DNA of 26,655 nt from Caldisericaceae bacterium (lineage in GTDB: Bacteria; Calditrichota; Calditrichia; Calditrichales; Calditrichaceae): contig JAGHBR010000062.1 in the NCBI GenBank assembly GCA_021160885.1, forward strand, positions 1 through 26,655. The letters run 5' to 3'. Positions within the stretch are counted from its first letter, which is position 1; every line of letters begins with the position of its first letter. Made by a program: the position numbers and the translations under genes. This document shows positions 1 through 8,845 of the stretch, one piece after another. Under the pieces are notes generated by a model. It was not told the origin of the DNA. It saw nothing but the letters and a program-made list of their open reading frames with translations, and did no database searches.

Positions 1-1400
1 CTCACTTTAACACCTTTTACCGTACCTGGCTCAAAAACAAATTTTTTAGCTGCCTCTAATGCTAATTGATCATAATAATAAGTTAAGCTTCTAAGTATCT
101 CTGCTTTTTCGACCAGGCCATTTCTGCCAACCACAACCTTTACAATAACATTACCATGGTCATTCATTCCTCTTTCCGGATTTGAAACGACCGGCGTTAC
201 TTTCTTTTTCACTTTCACTCCATGATCTAAAAAAACCGAAAGAAAAACCTGATTAAAATCAATAGACTGGTTAGACTTTTGCGTCTGGTTTGCTTTGGCT
301 TCAGTTAAAGTAGTCTCCCCTGCCTGCGTTTGAAAACCGGACAACCGAATCGGTTCCATCATGGAAAGCGAGTCACTCTCCAAAGGAATTTCGGGAATTT
401 TTGCTCTTTTTTCAATTAAAGATTCTGCCTGGGTTGTAGCCAACATTGAATCCGGTCCAGTTAATGGCTCATTTGATTGGCGGTAATTTTCGCCCTGTTG
501 CGCTATTAAAATTTTTTGATCCAGATCGATATTGCCAATAATGGGATTAAAATCAACCAGGCCGTATTGCGGTGAATCCTGCCTGTCAAAAATGTGCGCC
601 ATAATTTGTTCTTTTTCTTCTGTGCCCCAGGAATTCCCTTCAGCTTTAATCAAATTGTTACTATGATTGTAAAAATCGTATTCGTAATTTTCGAACAAAC
701 CGTTTCTTCCCTGATTAGGGCTACCCTTGTTTAAATCGCCCAGGTTGGGTTTAGCCGTCCCAAACACAATAACACCTATTTGATTTTTAGTAATCACATT
801 ATCCGTTAACACTGGTTCTGCAGCTGTTTCGCAAATTACACCAGCATAGCCGTTATCCTGAATGATATTACCAATCAGTTTTGCTCTGGAACGCACAGCG
901 ATACGCAGCCCTGCATTGTAATTGTAACGAATCTGGGAATAACGGATGAGCGGGTTGCATTTTTTTATATCAAAGCCATTGTAAGCGTATTCGACCACCA
1001 CATATTCGAACTGGGCTGGCTGATCGAAATTCAGAATCTTAATCCCGTACCAGTCGTGCATTTTAGGTTGTTTAGCTGCCGAAGTAAAAATGATCTTTTT
1101 ATCGATCTGGCCGCGAGCAAACAAGGTACCTTTCACAATTAGTTCACAGCGCGTCGGGTCTGTACCAGATTTGTGCAAATCTTGCGTGGCAAATTTAATG
1201 ACAGTTCCAGGATCAATAATCAATCGAGCCCCCCGGGCAACCGTTACATCACCTAATACCTTAATATTGCCTGACCAACGAACCTGCCCCTTGATTAGTG
1301 GACTTTTAATATTCGTTGTTTGCCCAAACAAAATATGTATTACCGCTACAACAAGGATGTAAACTCGATTAAAATGTTCTATTTTATTAAAAAATTTCAT
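1..1400 (-). CDS. Secreted parallel beta-helix protein with C-terminal TonB-like domain (partial, runs off left edge)
   Basis: The frame opens with ATG at 1400 and stays open to the window edge (at least 466 residues), so the C-terminus is missing. Residues 1-28 look like a signal peptide: a basic start (MKFFNK), a hydrophobic run (VYILVVAVIHILFG), then Q. Residues of about 30-290 have the repeating short-strand pattern of right-handed beta-helix (NosD/pectate-lyase-like) proteins, with turns such as GNIIQDNGYAGV and a closing NSWGT motif near residue 253. A Ser/Thr/Gln-rich linker follows. From about residue 400 there is a TonB C-terminal-like domain: GNVIVKVVVGRNGLVEKAEI, then an ALEAAKKFVFEPG motif. 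Its ATG overlaps the stop of the CheA-like gene (ATGA), so translation is probably coupled. Beta-helix plus TonB-like domains suggest an envelope protein that binds or scaffolds polysaccharide or wall and contacts another envelope component. The exact function is unknown. Confidence 0.8.
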   Translation of the reverse strand, partial: MKFFNKIEHFNRVYILVVAVIHILFGQTTNIKSPLIKGQVRWSGNIKVLGDVTVARGARLIIDPGTVIKFATQDLHKSGTDPTRCELIVKGTLFARGQIDKKIIFTSAAKQPKMHDWYGIKILNFDQPAQFEYVVVEYAYNGFDIKKCNPLIRYSQIRYNYNAGLRIAVRSRAKLIGNIIQDNGYAGVICETAAEPVLTDNVITKNQIGVIVFGTAKPNLGDLNKGSPNQGRNGLFENYEYDFYNHSNNLIKAEGNSWGTEEKEQIMAHIFDRQDSPQYGLVDFNPIIGNIDLDQKILIAQQGENYRQSNEPLTGPDSMLATTQAESLIEKRAKIPEIPLESDSLSMMEPIRLSGFQTQAGETTLTEAKANQTQKSNQSIDFNQVFLSVFLDHGVKVKKKVTPVVSNPERGMNDHGNVIVKVVVGRNGLVEKAEILRSLTYYYDQLALEAAKKFVFEPGTVKGVKV

Positions 1401-4400
1401 TCCACCTGAACAAACGTTTTTACCATACGGATTAAATCATCTTCTTTAAACGGTTTGGAAACAAAGGCATTGGCACCTACAGCTTCACTCTTTTGTTCCT
1501 GCTTTTTGCCTACCTGAGCGGTTAAAATAATAATTGGTAGTTTTTTATACTGATCCAAAGCTCTGATCTGTTCACTCAACTTAAAACCGTTCATTTTAGG
1601 CATTTGCAAATCGGTGATTAATAAATCTACCTCGGCTTTTTTAGCTTTCTCCAGCGCCTCTTGACCGTCTTTAGCTTCTATCGTTTCAAAACCATGTTTT
1701 TTCAGGAAGGCGCTGACAAAATTCCTGACACTGGCCGAATCATCCACCACTAAAACTCTTGGCTTCCGCCCAACCACTTTTTTGACCATAAATTCTTTTG
1801 GTTGCGGTTGAGCCTCCTGCTCTTTTCTTTCGGGTTCAGCAGCTTTGGGCAAAACCTTGCGAATTAAAACTTTTTCTCTGGTCAGCCCAAAATAATCCGC
1901 TTCCACTTTATGAATTACACCGGCGTAATCTAAAATAAGCGCTACTTCGCCATCAGGTAAAATTGCTCCCCCGGAAATCAATTCTACATTTTGTAACAAA
2001 TTGCCAAGATTTTTAATGATAATATCCTGCCGCCCTTTAATCTCCTCCACGCCCAGCGCAATGCTCACGCCGGAATCGTGTAAAACGAGGGCGATATTTT
2101 TGGGCGCAGGCGCAGGCTGTTCACCATGCGGGAATACAAGGATGTCATCCAGATCCACATAGGGCAATAGCTTACCGCGCACCTGAATGTACTTACGTTC
2201 ATCATCCACCAGAATGTCTTTTTCTGTTATTTTAATTGATTCCATGACGGCCAGTAATGGAATGGCCAGCGTAATGTCGTGGAATTTTAACAGCATAGCA
2301 TGAGAAACAATCAAAGTTAAAGGTACGCGAATGGAGAAAATGGCGCCTTGATCAGGCGTTGTTTTCACGCGAACAATTCCTTTTAGTTTTTGTATTTCCA
2401 TGGCTACTACATCAAGACCGATGCCACGGCCGGAAGTTTTTGTAGCTCTGCCCTTTGTCGAAAAATCGGGTAAAAAGATGTACTCTAACAAACGGCTTTC
2501 CGGCATTTTGGCAACTTCTTTTTTGCTGGCCAATTTAAGTTTAACGATCTTTTCTTTTACCTTTTCAAGATCAATACCCCGGCCGTCGTCAATCACATCA
2601 ATAACCACCTGGCTTTTTTCCTGGCGGGCACGTAAAATTATTTTACCGACAGGATCCTTGCCGGCCTTTTCCCTTTCTGTGCTCTTTTCAATGCCATGAT
2701 CCACCGCATTACGCAAAATGTGCAACAATGGTTCATAAAGGGCTTCAATCATGGCCCGATCCATCTCGGCATCGTTATCTTCAATGATCAATTCCACTTG
2801 CTTTTTCTGTTGTTTGGCTAAATCACGCACCGGGCGTTTAAAACGCTCGAACAAGGAACTGATGGGCACCATTCGAGCTTTTAGCAGATCATTGTGAATG
2901 CTTTTACTCAACACCGATAACTGGCTTATATGGCGTTCCAGGAAGCGAATGATTTTACCCATGGCGCCGGTTGTTTTGTAATAGTCGCCTGAAATCGATT
3001 TAATCATTTCGGCGAAATTACGCAGCATTTCCCAATCTTCAGCGGATTGTGGCATCATGCCTTTCAAGTCATTAAAAGTTCGTTCTTCAACAAAATCTTC
3101 CAACTGATGAGCAAAACCCCGCAAATCCTTTTTCCGATTGTCCAGCTCGTAAAAAAGATTTTTCAATTTTTCAAAGTAAGAATTTAATTCTGTACGCGAA
3201 ATAACCATTTCTGTAGCCAGATTAATCAAATGATCCAGATAAGAGGCTTTCACTTTTAAGGTGTTGTCCGATTCCTGTACGGCTACCGGGCTGCTTGGCT
3301 TTGGCGCCATGGCAGGAATTTGCTCCAGCATCTCCCTGGGAATCTCGAAATCTTTCAGGAAAAACAGCTTGTTGTCCATATCGGCCAAGCGGGCCGTAAA
3401 GTTGGAAACAATTTCCGGCTTACCGATCTCAATGGCCCGCAACATTTCGCTGATCAAATCGATCATGGTAAAAGCTGTAGGCAGTAATTCCAATTTTGTT
3501 TCGGCATTCTGAGATCTATAAAGCTGAAAATAATCTTCCAGTTTATGGGCTACCTCGCCAATTTTGTTAAAATTGGCCATTAAGGACCCGCCTTTTAACG
3601 TGTGCAGGTGTCTCAGCAAATCGGCCAAAACCGTGCTACTTTCCGGTACTTTTTCCAGCTCCAGTAAATCATTATTGATCTTTTCCACCAGGTCATTAGC
3701 CTCTTCCAAAAATAGTTCTCTAAGTCTTTTAGTCCGTTCGTCTTCGCTTTTGCGCACACTTAGTACTTTGTTTAAAATAGCATCAAGTTTCAACAAAAGC
3801 GTGTCTAACTCCGCTTCCTCTACCTCTCCCTTAATAATAATTGAATCCAGTTCATCAATAATTGTTTTTAATTCTTTTTGAATTTCTTCCGTATTGGTGG
3901 AAGGATCGCTCTTAATATCTTCCATAATTTCTTCCATACGGCCAAATATTAAGGCCAAATCATTCTGACCGGTCATCTTAGCAGCATTTTTTAAAGCATG
4001 AAGCGTTTGATCCATCTGGTAAATGGCCGCTTCATCCTGCGGATTTTGAATAAGGCTGGCGTTGGCTCTTTGTAATTCAACAATTAAGGACTGAGCATCT
4101 TCCTTAAAAATTTCCTTCACTTCTGCAGGACCGGTAGCAGCTGGGGTAAACAATGGCTTTTCCTTAACTCCGCCAGCTTCGGCTGTTTCTGTTTCGGCAG
4201 GCGCGGTTTCTTCACCTTCTACCTGCTCTTCCAGAACCAAGCTGTCTAAAATTTTTTGTAATTTCTGAAAGGCTTCGTCGTGTTCTTCTTGCGGATTTTG
4301 AATCGTATTAAGCAAAGCCTCTAAGGCATTTTTCAGGGCGTCAAACAAATTTTCCGGCAGTTCAAGCGACGGATCAGAAAACATTTCCACGGTTTCTTCA

Positions 4401-6550
4401 ATAATCAGCGCCGAGTCTGCCAAACGCTCTTTACCTAAAAATTGAGCGGCGGAGTAAATGGTATGGATTTCAGCCGAAATCTCTTTGAAAATTTCACGCT
4501 GCTGCGGCTCATCGATCAATTTATTTAATAGTTGTTGTGCGGTTTCGATATGTTGCCGGCTTTCTTCACGGAAATCTCTTTCATCTTCTGAAATAGCCAT
4601 TTCAGGTTTTGTAACTTTTCTCTCAACAGGTAACAGCTCTTTCAATACTTCTACTAAATCATCCACCTGCCCCTCAGCTCCCTGTTTTTCAAGGCGCTCA
4701 AAAAATAAGTCCACTGCTTTTTCGATCTCTTCTACTAAATCTTCGCTTAATGGTTTAGCCTTTTCGACCTGTAAATGTTGCAACAAAAATTCAGGAAAAC
4801 TTAGATAGTTTTGTAAAGAGAGCAATTTCAAATCAGAAGAAGTCTGAGTTAAAAAGGATTCAAGGTCCTTTAGAAACTTTGAGTCGCGATGAACCAGACC
4901 TTCAGCTAGGATTGGCTTAACCTGCACCCACAATCCGCGTAAGGCTTCTACCATGGCCTGCTGGACCGGCGATTCCTTTGCCGCAAACTGATCTTCCTTT
5001 TGAAATGCCTGCACATCAAATCCGGCCAGTAAAGTTTTAACTTCAGAAAAATCTCTGCCACCTACTAACTGATCTCTGAATTTCTTCCAGATTGATTGTA
5101 ACTGACTTAAAGCCTGTTGTTGGTCTATTTTTTCTGCAGTTAGCACCTGCTGATACTTTTCTTTAAAAGGCGCTAAAATTTCTGCTGGTAAATCTGGTTC
5201 AACCAGGGAAGCAGTTTTTTCCAGGCTGTCAAGCGCCTCTACAAAAAGATTATTCTGGGCATCCGGGGAAAAGGGCAACAACCGCTCAGTTAATTTATCA
5301 CATAAATCTTTAAACACCTGATGAATCTGGTCAGCATCTTCCAGGGAGATCAGAGTTTCAGCAGCCTCGGCCTCTGGCGCGGGTTCTGCTTGTGCGGCTG
5401 CCTCTTTTTCTTCAAAAGCCTTATCAAGGTCCTGAGCAAACTGATTTACAAAATTACGCTGTTCTTCGGTGGTTAATTGAGATTCAAAATGTTCCACATC
5501 TTTTAAAACGGTTAGCATTTCATTTAAAAGGCTCTGTGCCTGCTGCGGATTCTTTAAAATCTTTTCCTGTTTACGGCGTAAGGTTTTAATGATATTGTCA
5601 CAATAAAATTCAATACCGCTGTAGCCGTGAATCATGCTAAGTTCTTTTAATGATTTTAGATTTTTGATCAACTCGGGTAAAGATTCGCTATTCAGCGGTT
5701 TTGAAACAATATCTTCCAAAATTTTAACATGATCTTCAACTTCGGAATAAAAATAGGCTTTTAACAAATCATCAATGGTCTGTTCGCCTTTTTCTTCTTC
5801 AACCGGTATTTTCCCGGTGCTCAAAATAGATTCGATCAACTCGGGATGATTTGCTTTAAGTTCTTTCATACCTTTAACAATTTGCGGAATTCGCTCATTG
5901 GCCAGAGCCATCAATTGAGTAGCCGGAAGGGTTGTTAAATTTTCAGGCAAAATTTCTCTTAACCATTGCATGAAAGGATTAATTTCAGCAATCCAGGCGG
6001 CTTTCTGGTTCAGATTTAGGATGAGGTTTTCCAGCGCTAACTCCATTTCCTCTCTTGTAGCAGGCGGAAATGAATTCAAAATTTTTTCACGAATGAACTT
6101 AAGATAAAATTCATTAAAATTCATCCACTGTTCAGGCTTGGCTGATTGAGAGCTTTCAACTTCAGTTGTGGCTTGAGGTAGAGGAATAAAATTTTCCTGA
6201 ACCTCGCTCAATCCCCTGAGTACTTCGTCATCTTCCATCATCAGCGAAAGCAGATTGGTGAAATCGTCCGCCAGCTCATCAAGGCTTTCCATCGCTTTTT
6301 CCGGTTTTATTTTTTCCAGCCGATTGAGCATATCGAACAGGAAAATAGTCATCTCGTTGGTTTGCTGAAATTTGGCCATTTTTTCCAGAATTTCAATCGG
6401 ATCTTCAGAGTTTCGCAAATTAAATTCCAGGGTACGCAAAAATTCAACCGCAATAGGATCGAGCAGTTGTTCAACCTTTTCTATCACTTTTTTTATGAAT
6501 TCCAGAAAGAAAAATGTGTTGAACGAGATGGTTTTATTAGATTCAATCAT
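1397..6550 (-). CDS. CheA-type hybrid histidine kinase with multiple HPt domains and C-terminal receiver (ChpA/PilL/FrzE-like)
   Basis: A 1717-residue cytoplasmic kinase that should autophosphorylate from a chemoreceptor/CheW complex. Four HPt-like helical units are visible. Three keep the phosphorylatable histidine: H696 (EIHTIYSAA), H851 (LHALKNAA) and H983 (HTLKGGS, the most canonical). In an earlier one (KSLKELSMIHG) Lys299 occupies the histidine position. After the HPt units come a P3 dimerisation region (about 1093-1240), then the HATPase with N-box N1281/H1285 (LRNAVDHG), G1 box DDGRG at 1321-1325 and G2 box GRGIG near 1374-1378. A CheW-like regulatory domain spans about 1410-1550. The receiver spans 1595-1717, with D1603/D1604, phospho-acceptor D1647, T1677 and K1699. 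Residues 1-260 and 330-650 are helical and acidic with no domain I recognise. The start ATG overlaps the chemoreceptor stop (ATGA) and the stop overlaps the next start. The layout matches Pil-Chp/Frz kinases rather than flagellar CheA. Confidence 0.95.
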   Translation of the reverse strand: MIESNKTISFNTFFFLEFIKKVIEKVEQLLDPIAVEFLRTLEFNLRNSEDPIEILEKMAKFQQTNEMTIFLFDMLNRLEKIKPEKAMESLDELADDFTNLLSLMMEDDEVLRGLSEVQENFIPLPQATTEVESSQSAKPEQWMNFNEFYLKFIREKILNSFPPATREEMELALENLILNLNQKAAWIAEINPFMQWLREILPENLTTLPATQLMALANERIPQIVKGMKELKANHPELIESILSTGKIPVEEEKGEQTIDDLLKAYFYSEVEDHVKILEDIVSKPLNSESLPELIKNLKSLKELSMIHGYSGIEFYCDNIIKTLRRKQEKILKNPQQAQSLLNEMLTVLKDVEHFESQLTTEEQRNFVNQFAQDLDKAFEEKEAAAQAEPAPEAEAAETLISLEDADQIHQVFKDLCDKLTERLLPFSPDAQNNLFVEALDSLEKTASLVEPDLPAEILAPFKEKYQQVLTAEKIDQQQALSQLQSIWKKFRDQLVGGRDFSEVKTLLAGFDVQAFQKEDQFAAKESPVQQAMVEALRGLWVQVKPILAEGLVHRDSKFLKDLESFLTQTSSDLKLLSLQNYLSFPEFLLQHLQVEKAKPLSEDLVEEIEKAVDLFFERLEKQGAEGQVDDLVEVLKELLPVERKVTKPEMAISEDERDFREESRQHIETAQQLLNKLIDEPQQREIFKEISAEIHTIYSAAQFLGKERLADSALIIEETVEMFSDPSLELPENLFDALKNALEALLNTIQNPQEEHDEAFQKLQKILDSLVLEEQVEGEETAPAETETAEAGGVKEKPLFTPAATGPAEVKEIFKEDAQSLIVELQRANASLIQNPQDEAAIYQMDQTLHALKNAAKMTGQNDLALIFGRMEEIMEDIKSDPSTNTEEIQKELKTIIDELDSIIIKGEVEEAELDTLLLKLDAILNKVLSVRKSEDERTKRLRELFLEEANDLVEKINNDLLELEKVPESSTVLADLLRHLHTLKGGSLMANFNKIGEVAHKLEDYFQLYRSQNAETKLELLPTAFTMIDLISEMLRAIEIGKPEIVSNFTARLADMDNKLFFLKDFEIPREMLEQIPAMAPKPSSPVAVQESDNTLKVKASYLDHLINLATEMVISRTELNSYFEKLKNLFYELDNRKKDLRGFAHQLEDFVEERTFNDLKGMMPQSAEDWEMLRNFAEMIKSISGDYYKTTGAMGKIIRFLERHISQLSVLSKSIHNDLLKARMVPISSLFERFKRPVRDLAKQQKKQVELIIEDNDAEMDRAMIEALYEPLLHILRNAVDHGIEKSTEREKAGKDPVGKIILRARQEKSQVVIDVIDDGRGIDLEKVKEKIVKLKLASKKEVAKMPESRLLEYIFLPDFSTKGRATKTSGRGIGLDVVAMEIQKLKGIVRVKTTPDQGAIFSIRVPLTLIVSHAMLLKFHDITLAIPLLAVMESIKITEKDILVDDERKYIQVRGKLLPYVDLDDILVFPHGEQPAPAPKNIALVLHDSGVSIALGVEEIKGRQDIIIKNLGNLLQNVELISGGAILPDGEVALILDYAGVIHKVEADYFGLTREKVLIRKVLPKAAEPERKEQEAQPQPKEFMVKKVVGRKPRVLVVDDSASVRNFVSAFLKKHGFETIEAKDGQEALEKAKKAEVDLLITDLQMPKMNGFKLSEQIRALDQYKKLPIIILTAQVGKKQEQKSEAVGANAFVSKPFKEDDLIRMVKTFVQVE

Positions 6551-8328
6551 TGCCTTGCTCCGTTGTTACTCAACTTAAATTTTTCTACTGCTTTGTTCAA
6601 TTCTTTGGACAAAGCTTCCAATTGTTGAGCAGCCTGTTTTGACTGCTGAGCCCGGTCGGCCGTTGTTTTAGCAATCCCTGCTATTTCTTCCAGAGCCATG
6701 GTAATTTGGTGGCTGTATTTAGTTTGCTCTTCTGTAGCTACAGAAATATCTAAAGCGGCTGAAGATGAAATTTTTACTTTTTCCAGAATTTCTCTTAAAG
6801 CTTCCCCTGTTTGATCCACCAGCTGAACGCCAGCGGTTACTTCACTGTTTCCGGCTTCAACATTGGTTAGGGTTAGCGAGATACTATTCTGGATGCCTTC
6901 AATCAATTTTGAAATTTCTTCAGCAGAAGTATTGGTTCTTTCAGCCAGATTACGAATTTCTTCGGCAACAATGCTAAATCCGCGCCCGGCTTCCCCGGCC
7001 CGGGCCGCCTCAATCGAAGCATTTAAAGCCAATAGATTTGTCCTGCTGGAAATTTCTGCAATAAAATCAGAAATTTCTCCGATTCGCGCAGAATTTTCAT
7101 CTAAAAAGCGAACCTGCCTCATGGTTTCCCTTACCGAATGACGAATATTGTGCATGCCCTCAATGGCCTTTTTTACCACCTGCTGGCCTTTTTCGGCTAC
7201 TTCACGCGCCTCCTGTGCGGCCTTTGCCGACTGCTGAGCGCTTTTGCTGGTGTCAACAATCAGCTCATTCATCTCCTGAGCCAAACGACTGATATTTTCG
7301 GTTTGGCTGGCTTGATCAACCGCGCCCCGGGCCATATCTTCGATATTGGATAAAATATTTTGCGTTGAATCGGCAACCTGTGAAGCGGCCTTTTTCACAT
7401 CTCTGATCAAATCACTCAAATCGTTGATCATTAAATTGAATGAGTCTGAGAGGGCGCCTAAAGCATCGGCTGTAACACTTGCCTGTACTGTAAAATCACC
7501 CTCGGCTGCGGCCGTAACGATTCGTAAAAATTCCTTGATTTGTTTTTGTTCTTCTGTTCGATCCAGTTTGGCTTCTTCGATTTGAACAAATTTGCGCGAC
7601 GCTTCTTTTAACAGATGATATTCTTCCTGAAAATATTTTAGACCTGTTTCCGGTTCAAGAATGGTTTTGCCCTCTTTTAAACGTTTAAAGGATTCACGGA
7701 AATAGCTAACTGTATAATCAATCGGTTTAAGGAATAAGAATAAAAATAATTCTAACAACAACCAGATCCCGAATACCCCTAAGGTATGAAATTTTAAATC
7801 CTGAAAATTATTTTTCTTAAATTGATTTAAATCGCAATTGATTAAAATCAGGCGGTTGGACAAGGTATTCTGTATTTGAATGGGCTGAATTAATGTGTAA
7901 ATAGTTTGACCTTTTTTCTGTTCTAAATGAAATGTTTGCCGATTCGTTTGCCTGGCTTCATTCATTTCTTTCCAGAGATCAAAATCCTTTCCGATCGACT
8001 CAGGATTTTGCTCATCATAAACAACTTTGGTGTGCGTGTTTTCGATTTGTACAACTTTGAATTTGTAGTAATTGGCTATTTTGAGATTTAAACGAAAGTT
8101 CTTTACCTGTTGGTTTAATTTAGCTGCATCCGCCCGGGTAACAGAATCCGGCTGAACATTGTAAATAAAAGCATTGCCGATTAAAGACAACTGCTTAGAC
8201 TGAGTGAGAATGATTCTATCTAATGCTGCATTTTTTTGTAACAGAACTGCAATAATAAAAGCAATTAAACAAATTGCAAAAACAATGAGACTAAGACGCA
8301 AAAACAGGTATTTTATGTCTGTTTTCAT
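6547..8328 (-). CDS. Methyl-accepting chemotaxis protein (transmembrane chemoreceptor)
   Basis: A 593-residue inner-membrane chemoreceptor that controls the kinase encoded just downstream. TM1 is about residues 9-30 (LSLIVFAICLIAFIIAVLL) and TM2 about 181-200 (LGVFGIWLLLELFLFLFL). The intervening 150-residue periplasmic domain contains an iGKDF-type segment reminiscent of single Cache domains, but this is weak. HAMP-like sequence precedes the signalling domain (TAAAEGDFTV...LIRDV, about 268-320). The long coiled-coil MA domain reaches its hairpin tip near residues 430-460 with the hallmark NLLALNASIEAARAGEAGRG and then FSIVAEEIRNLAERT. The C-terminus (KLSNNGARQ) has no NWETF-like CheR-tethering pentapeptide. 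The stop overlaps the kinase start by 4 nt. The 44-nt gap to cheW can form alternative hairpins over the ribosome-binding site. The position corresponds to PilJ in Pil-Chp clusters; the ligand cannot be predicted. Confidence 0.97.
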   Translation of the reverse strand: MKTDIKYLFLRLSLIVFAICLIAFIIAVLLQKNAALDRIILTQSKQLSLIGNAFIYNVQPDSVTRADAAKLNQQVKNFRLNLKIANYYKFKVVQIENTHTKVVYDEQNPESIGKDFDLWKEMNEARQTNRQTFHLEQKKGQTIYTLIQPIQIQNTLSNRLILINCDLNQFKKNNFQDLKFHTLGVFGIWLLLELFLFLFLKPIDYTVSYFRESFKRLKEGKTILEPETGLKYFQEEYHLLKEASRKFVQIEEAKLDRTEEQKQIKEFLRIVTAAAEGDFTVQASVTADALGALSDSFNLMINDLSDLIRDVKKAASQVADSTQNILSNIEDMARGAVDQASQTENISRLAQEMNELIVDTSKSAQQSAKAAQEAREVAEKGQQVVKKAIEGMHNIRHSVRETMRQVRFLDENSARIGEISDFIAEISSRTNLLALNASIEAARAGEAGRGFSIVAEEIRNLAERTNTSAEEISKLIEGIQNSISLTLTNVEAGNSEVTAGVQLVDQTGEALREILEKVKISSSAALDISVATEEQTKYSHQITMALEEIAGIAKTTADRAQQSKQAAQQLEALSKELNKAVEKFKLSNNGARQ

Positions 8329-8330
8329 AA

Positions 8331-8366
8331 AGCCCTCATCTGGTTAAACAGGGCTACAATAAGCCC
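8331..8366 (-). promoter_or_regulatory. Mutually exclusive hairpins over the chemoreceptor ribosome-binding site
   Basis: Read on the minus strand, the cheW-mcp gap contains GGGCT (8366-8362), a 6-nt loop, AGCCCT (8355-8350), a 13-nt loop, then AGGGCT (8336-8331), two nucleotides before the ATG region. The middle AGCCC can pair with the upstream GGGCT or, as AGCCCT, with the downstream AGGGCT, which carries the Shine-Dalgarno-like GAGGG. Only one hairpin can form at a time. This could tune chemoreceptor translation or act as an intercistronic processing or stability element. The repeats are visible; the function is inferred. Confidence 0.4.
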
Positions 8367-8372
8367 AAAAAT

Positions 8373-8828
8373 TTATTCAAAACGGTATTTGTTTACTTCC
8401 GCTGATTCAAAGATAGAGACCATATCCAGCACATAAATTGTTCCATATTGATTGTCTTCATAAATGGCCGAAATGTACGGCAACAAATCGGGGTTCACCT
8501 CTGTACCAGGAACATGTAATTGCTCGGTTTCCAGATCGCGCATTTCTAACACTTTTTCTGCCAGTATGCCCGCATACTTGCCATTTACTACGCAATAAAC
8601 AACAAAGTATTCCGGCCTCATCTCGAGCGGATTAAGCTTTAATACCGGGCTAATATCAATTAAGGGTACAATTTTACCCCGCAAATTAAAGACGCCTAAA
8701 AACTGCTTTTCGACATTTGGAAGTCGTGTTATTTGGGGCAGGGGTAGTACTTCATGAATGTACTTTATTTCAATTGCAAAATATTGATCAGCAAGTTTAA
8801 TAAGCGAAACGCGTGCTTCGTTTTCCAT
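8373..8828 (-). CDS. CheW-like chemosensory adaptor
   Basis: A 151-residue, essentially single-domain CheW protein. It should bridge the chemoreceptor tip and the CheW-like domain of the kinase in the cytoplasmic array. Family features are visible: an opening strand (VSLIKLADQYFAIEI) followed by IHEVLPL, the conserved FNLRGKIVPLIDI segment around residues 48-60, and the second subdomain with YFVVYCVVNGKYAGILAEKV. Length is typical for the family. The gene lies 17 nt after the response regulator and 44 nt before the chemoreceptor, the same relative position as pilI in Pil-Chp clusters. The start ATG at 8828 has only a weak purine-rich ribosome-binding site. I give no cheW symbol because paralogues in alternative chemosensory systems carry other names. 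Confidence 0.95.
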   Translation of the reverse strand: MENEARVSLIKLADQYFAIEIKYIHEVLPLPQITRLPNVEKQFLGVFNLRGKIVPLIDISPVLKLNPLEMRPEYFVVYCVVNGKYAGILAEKVLEMRDLETEQLHVPGTEVNPDLLPYISAIYEDNQYGTIYVLDMVSIFESAEVNKYRFE

Positions 8829-8845
8829 AGTTTTTCACTTTATGT

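Noticed and set aside
1090..1362. 90-residue plus-strand open frame
   Set aside because: It lies wholly inside the minus-strand beta-helix/TonB gene, which has clear domains and a signal peptide.
4458..4808. 116-residue plus-strand open frame
   Set aside because: It is antisense to the HPt region of the CheA-like kinase. Its composition is a mirror of that coding frame, with no recognisable motif.
1397..8828. Assigning the cluster to flagellar chemotaxis or definitely to type IV pili
   Set aside because: The hybrid multi-HPt kinase argues against a flagellar CheA, but no pilus, fli or flh gene is in the window, so only resemblance to Pil-Chp/Frz is claimed.
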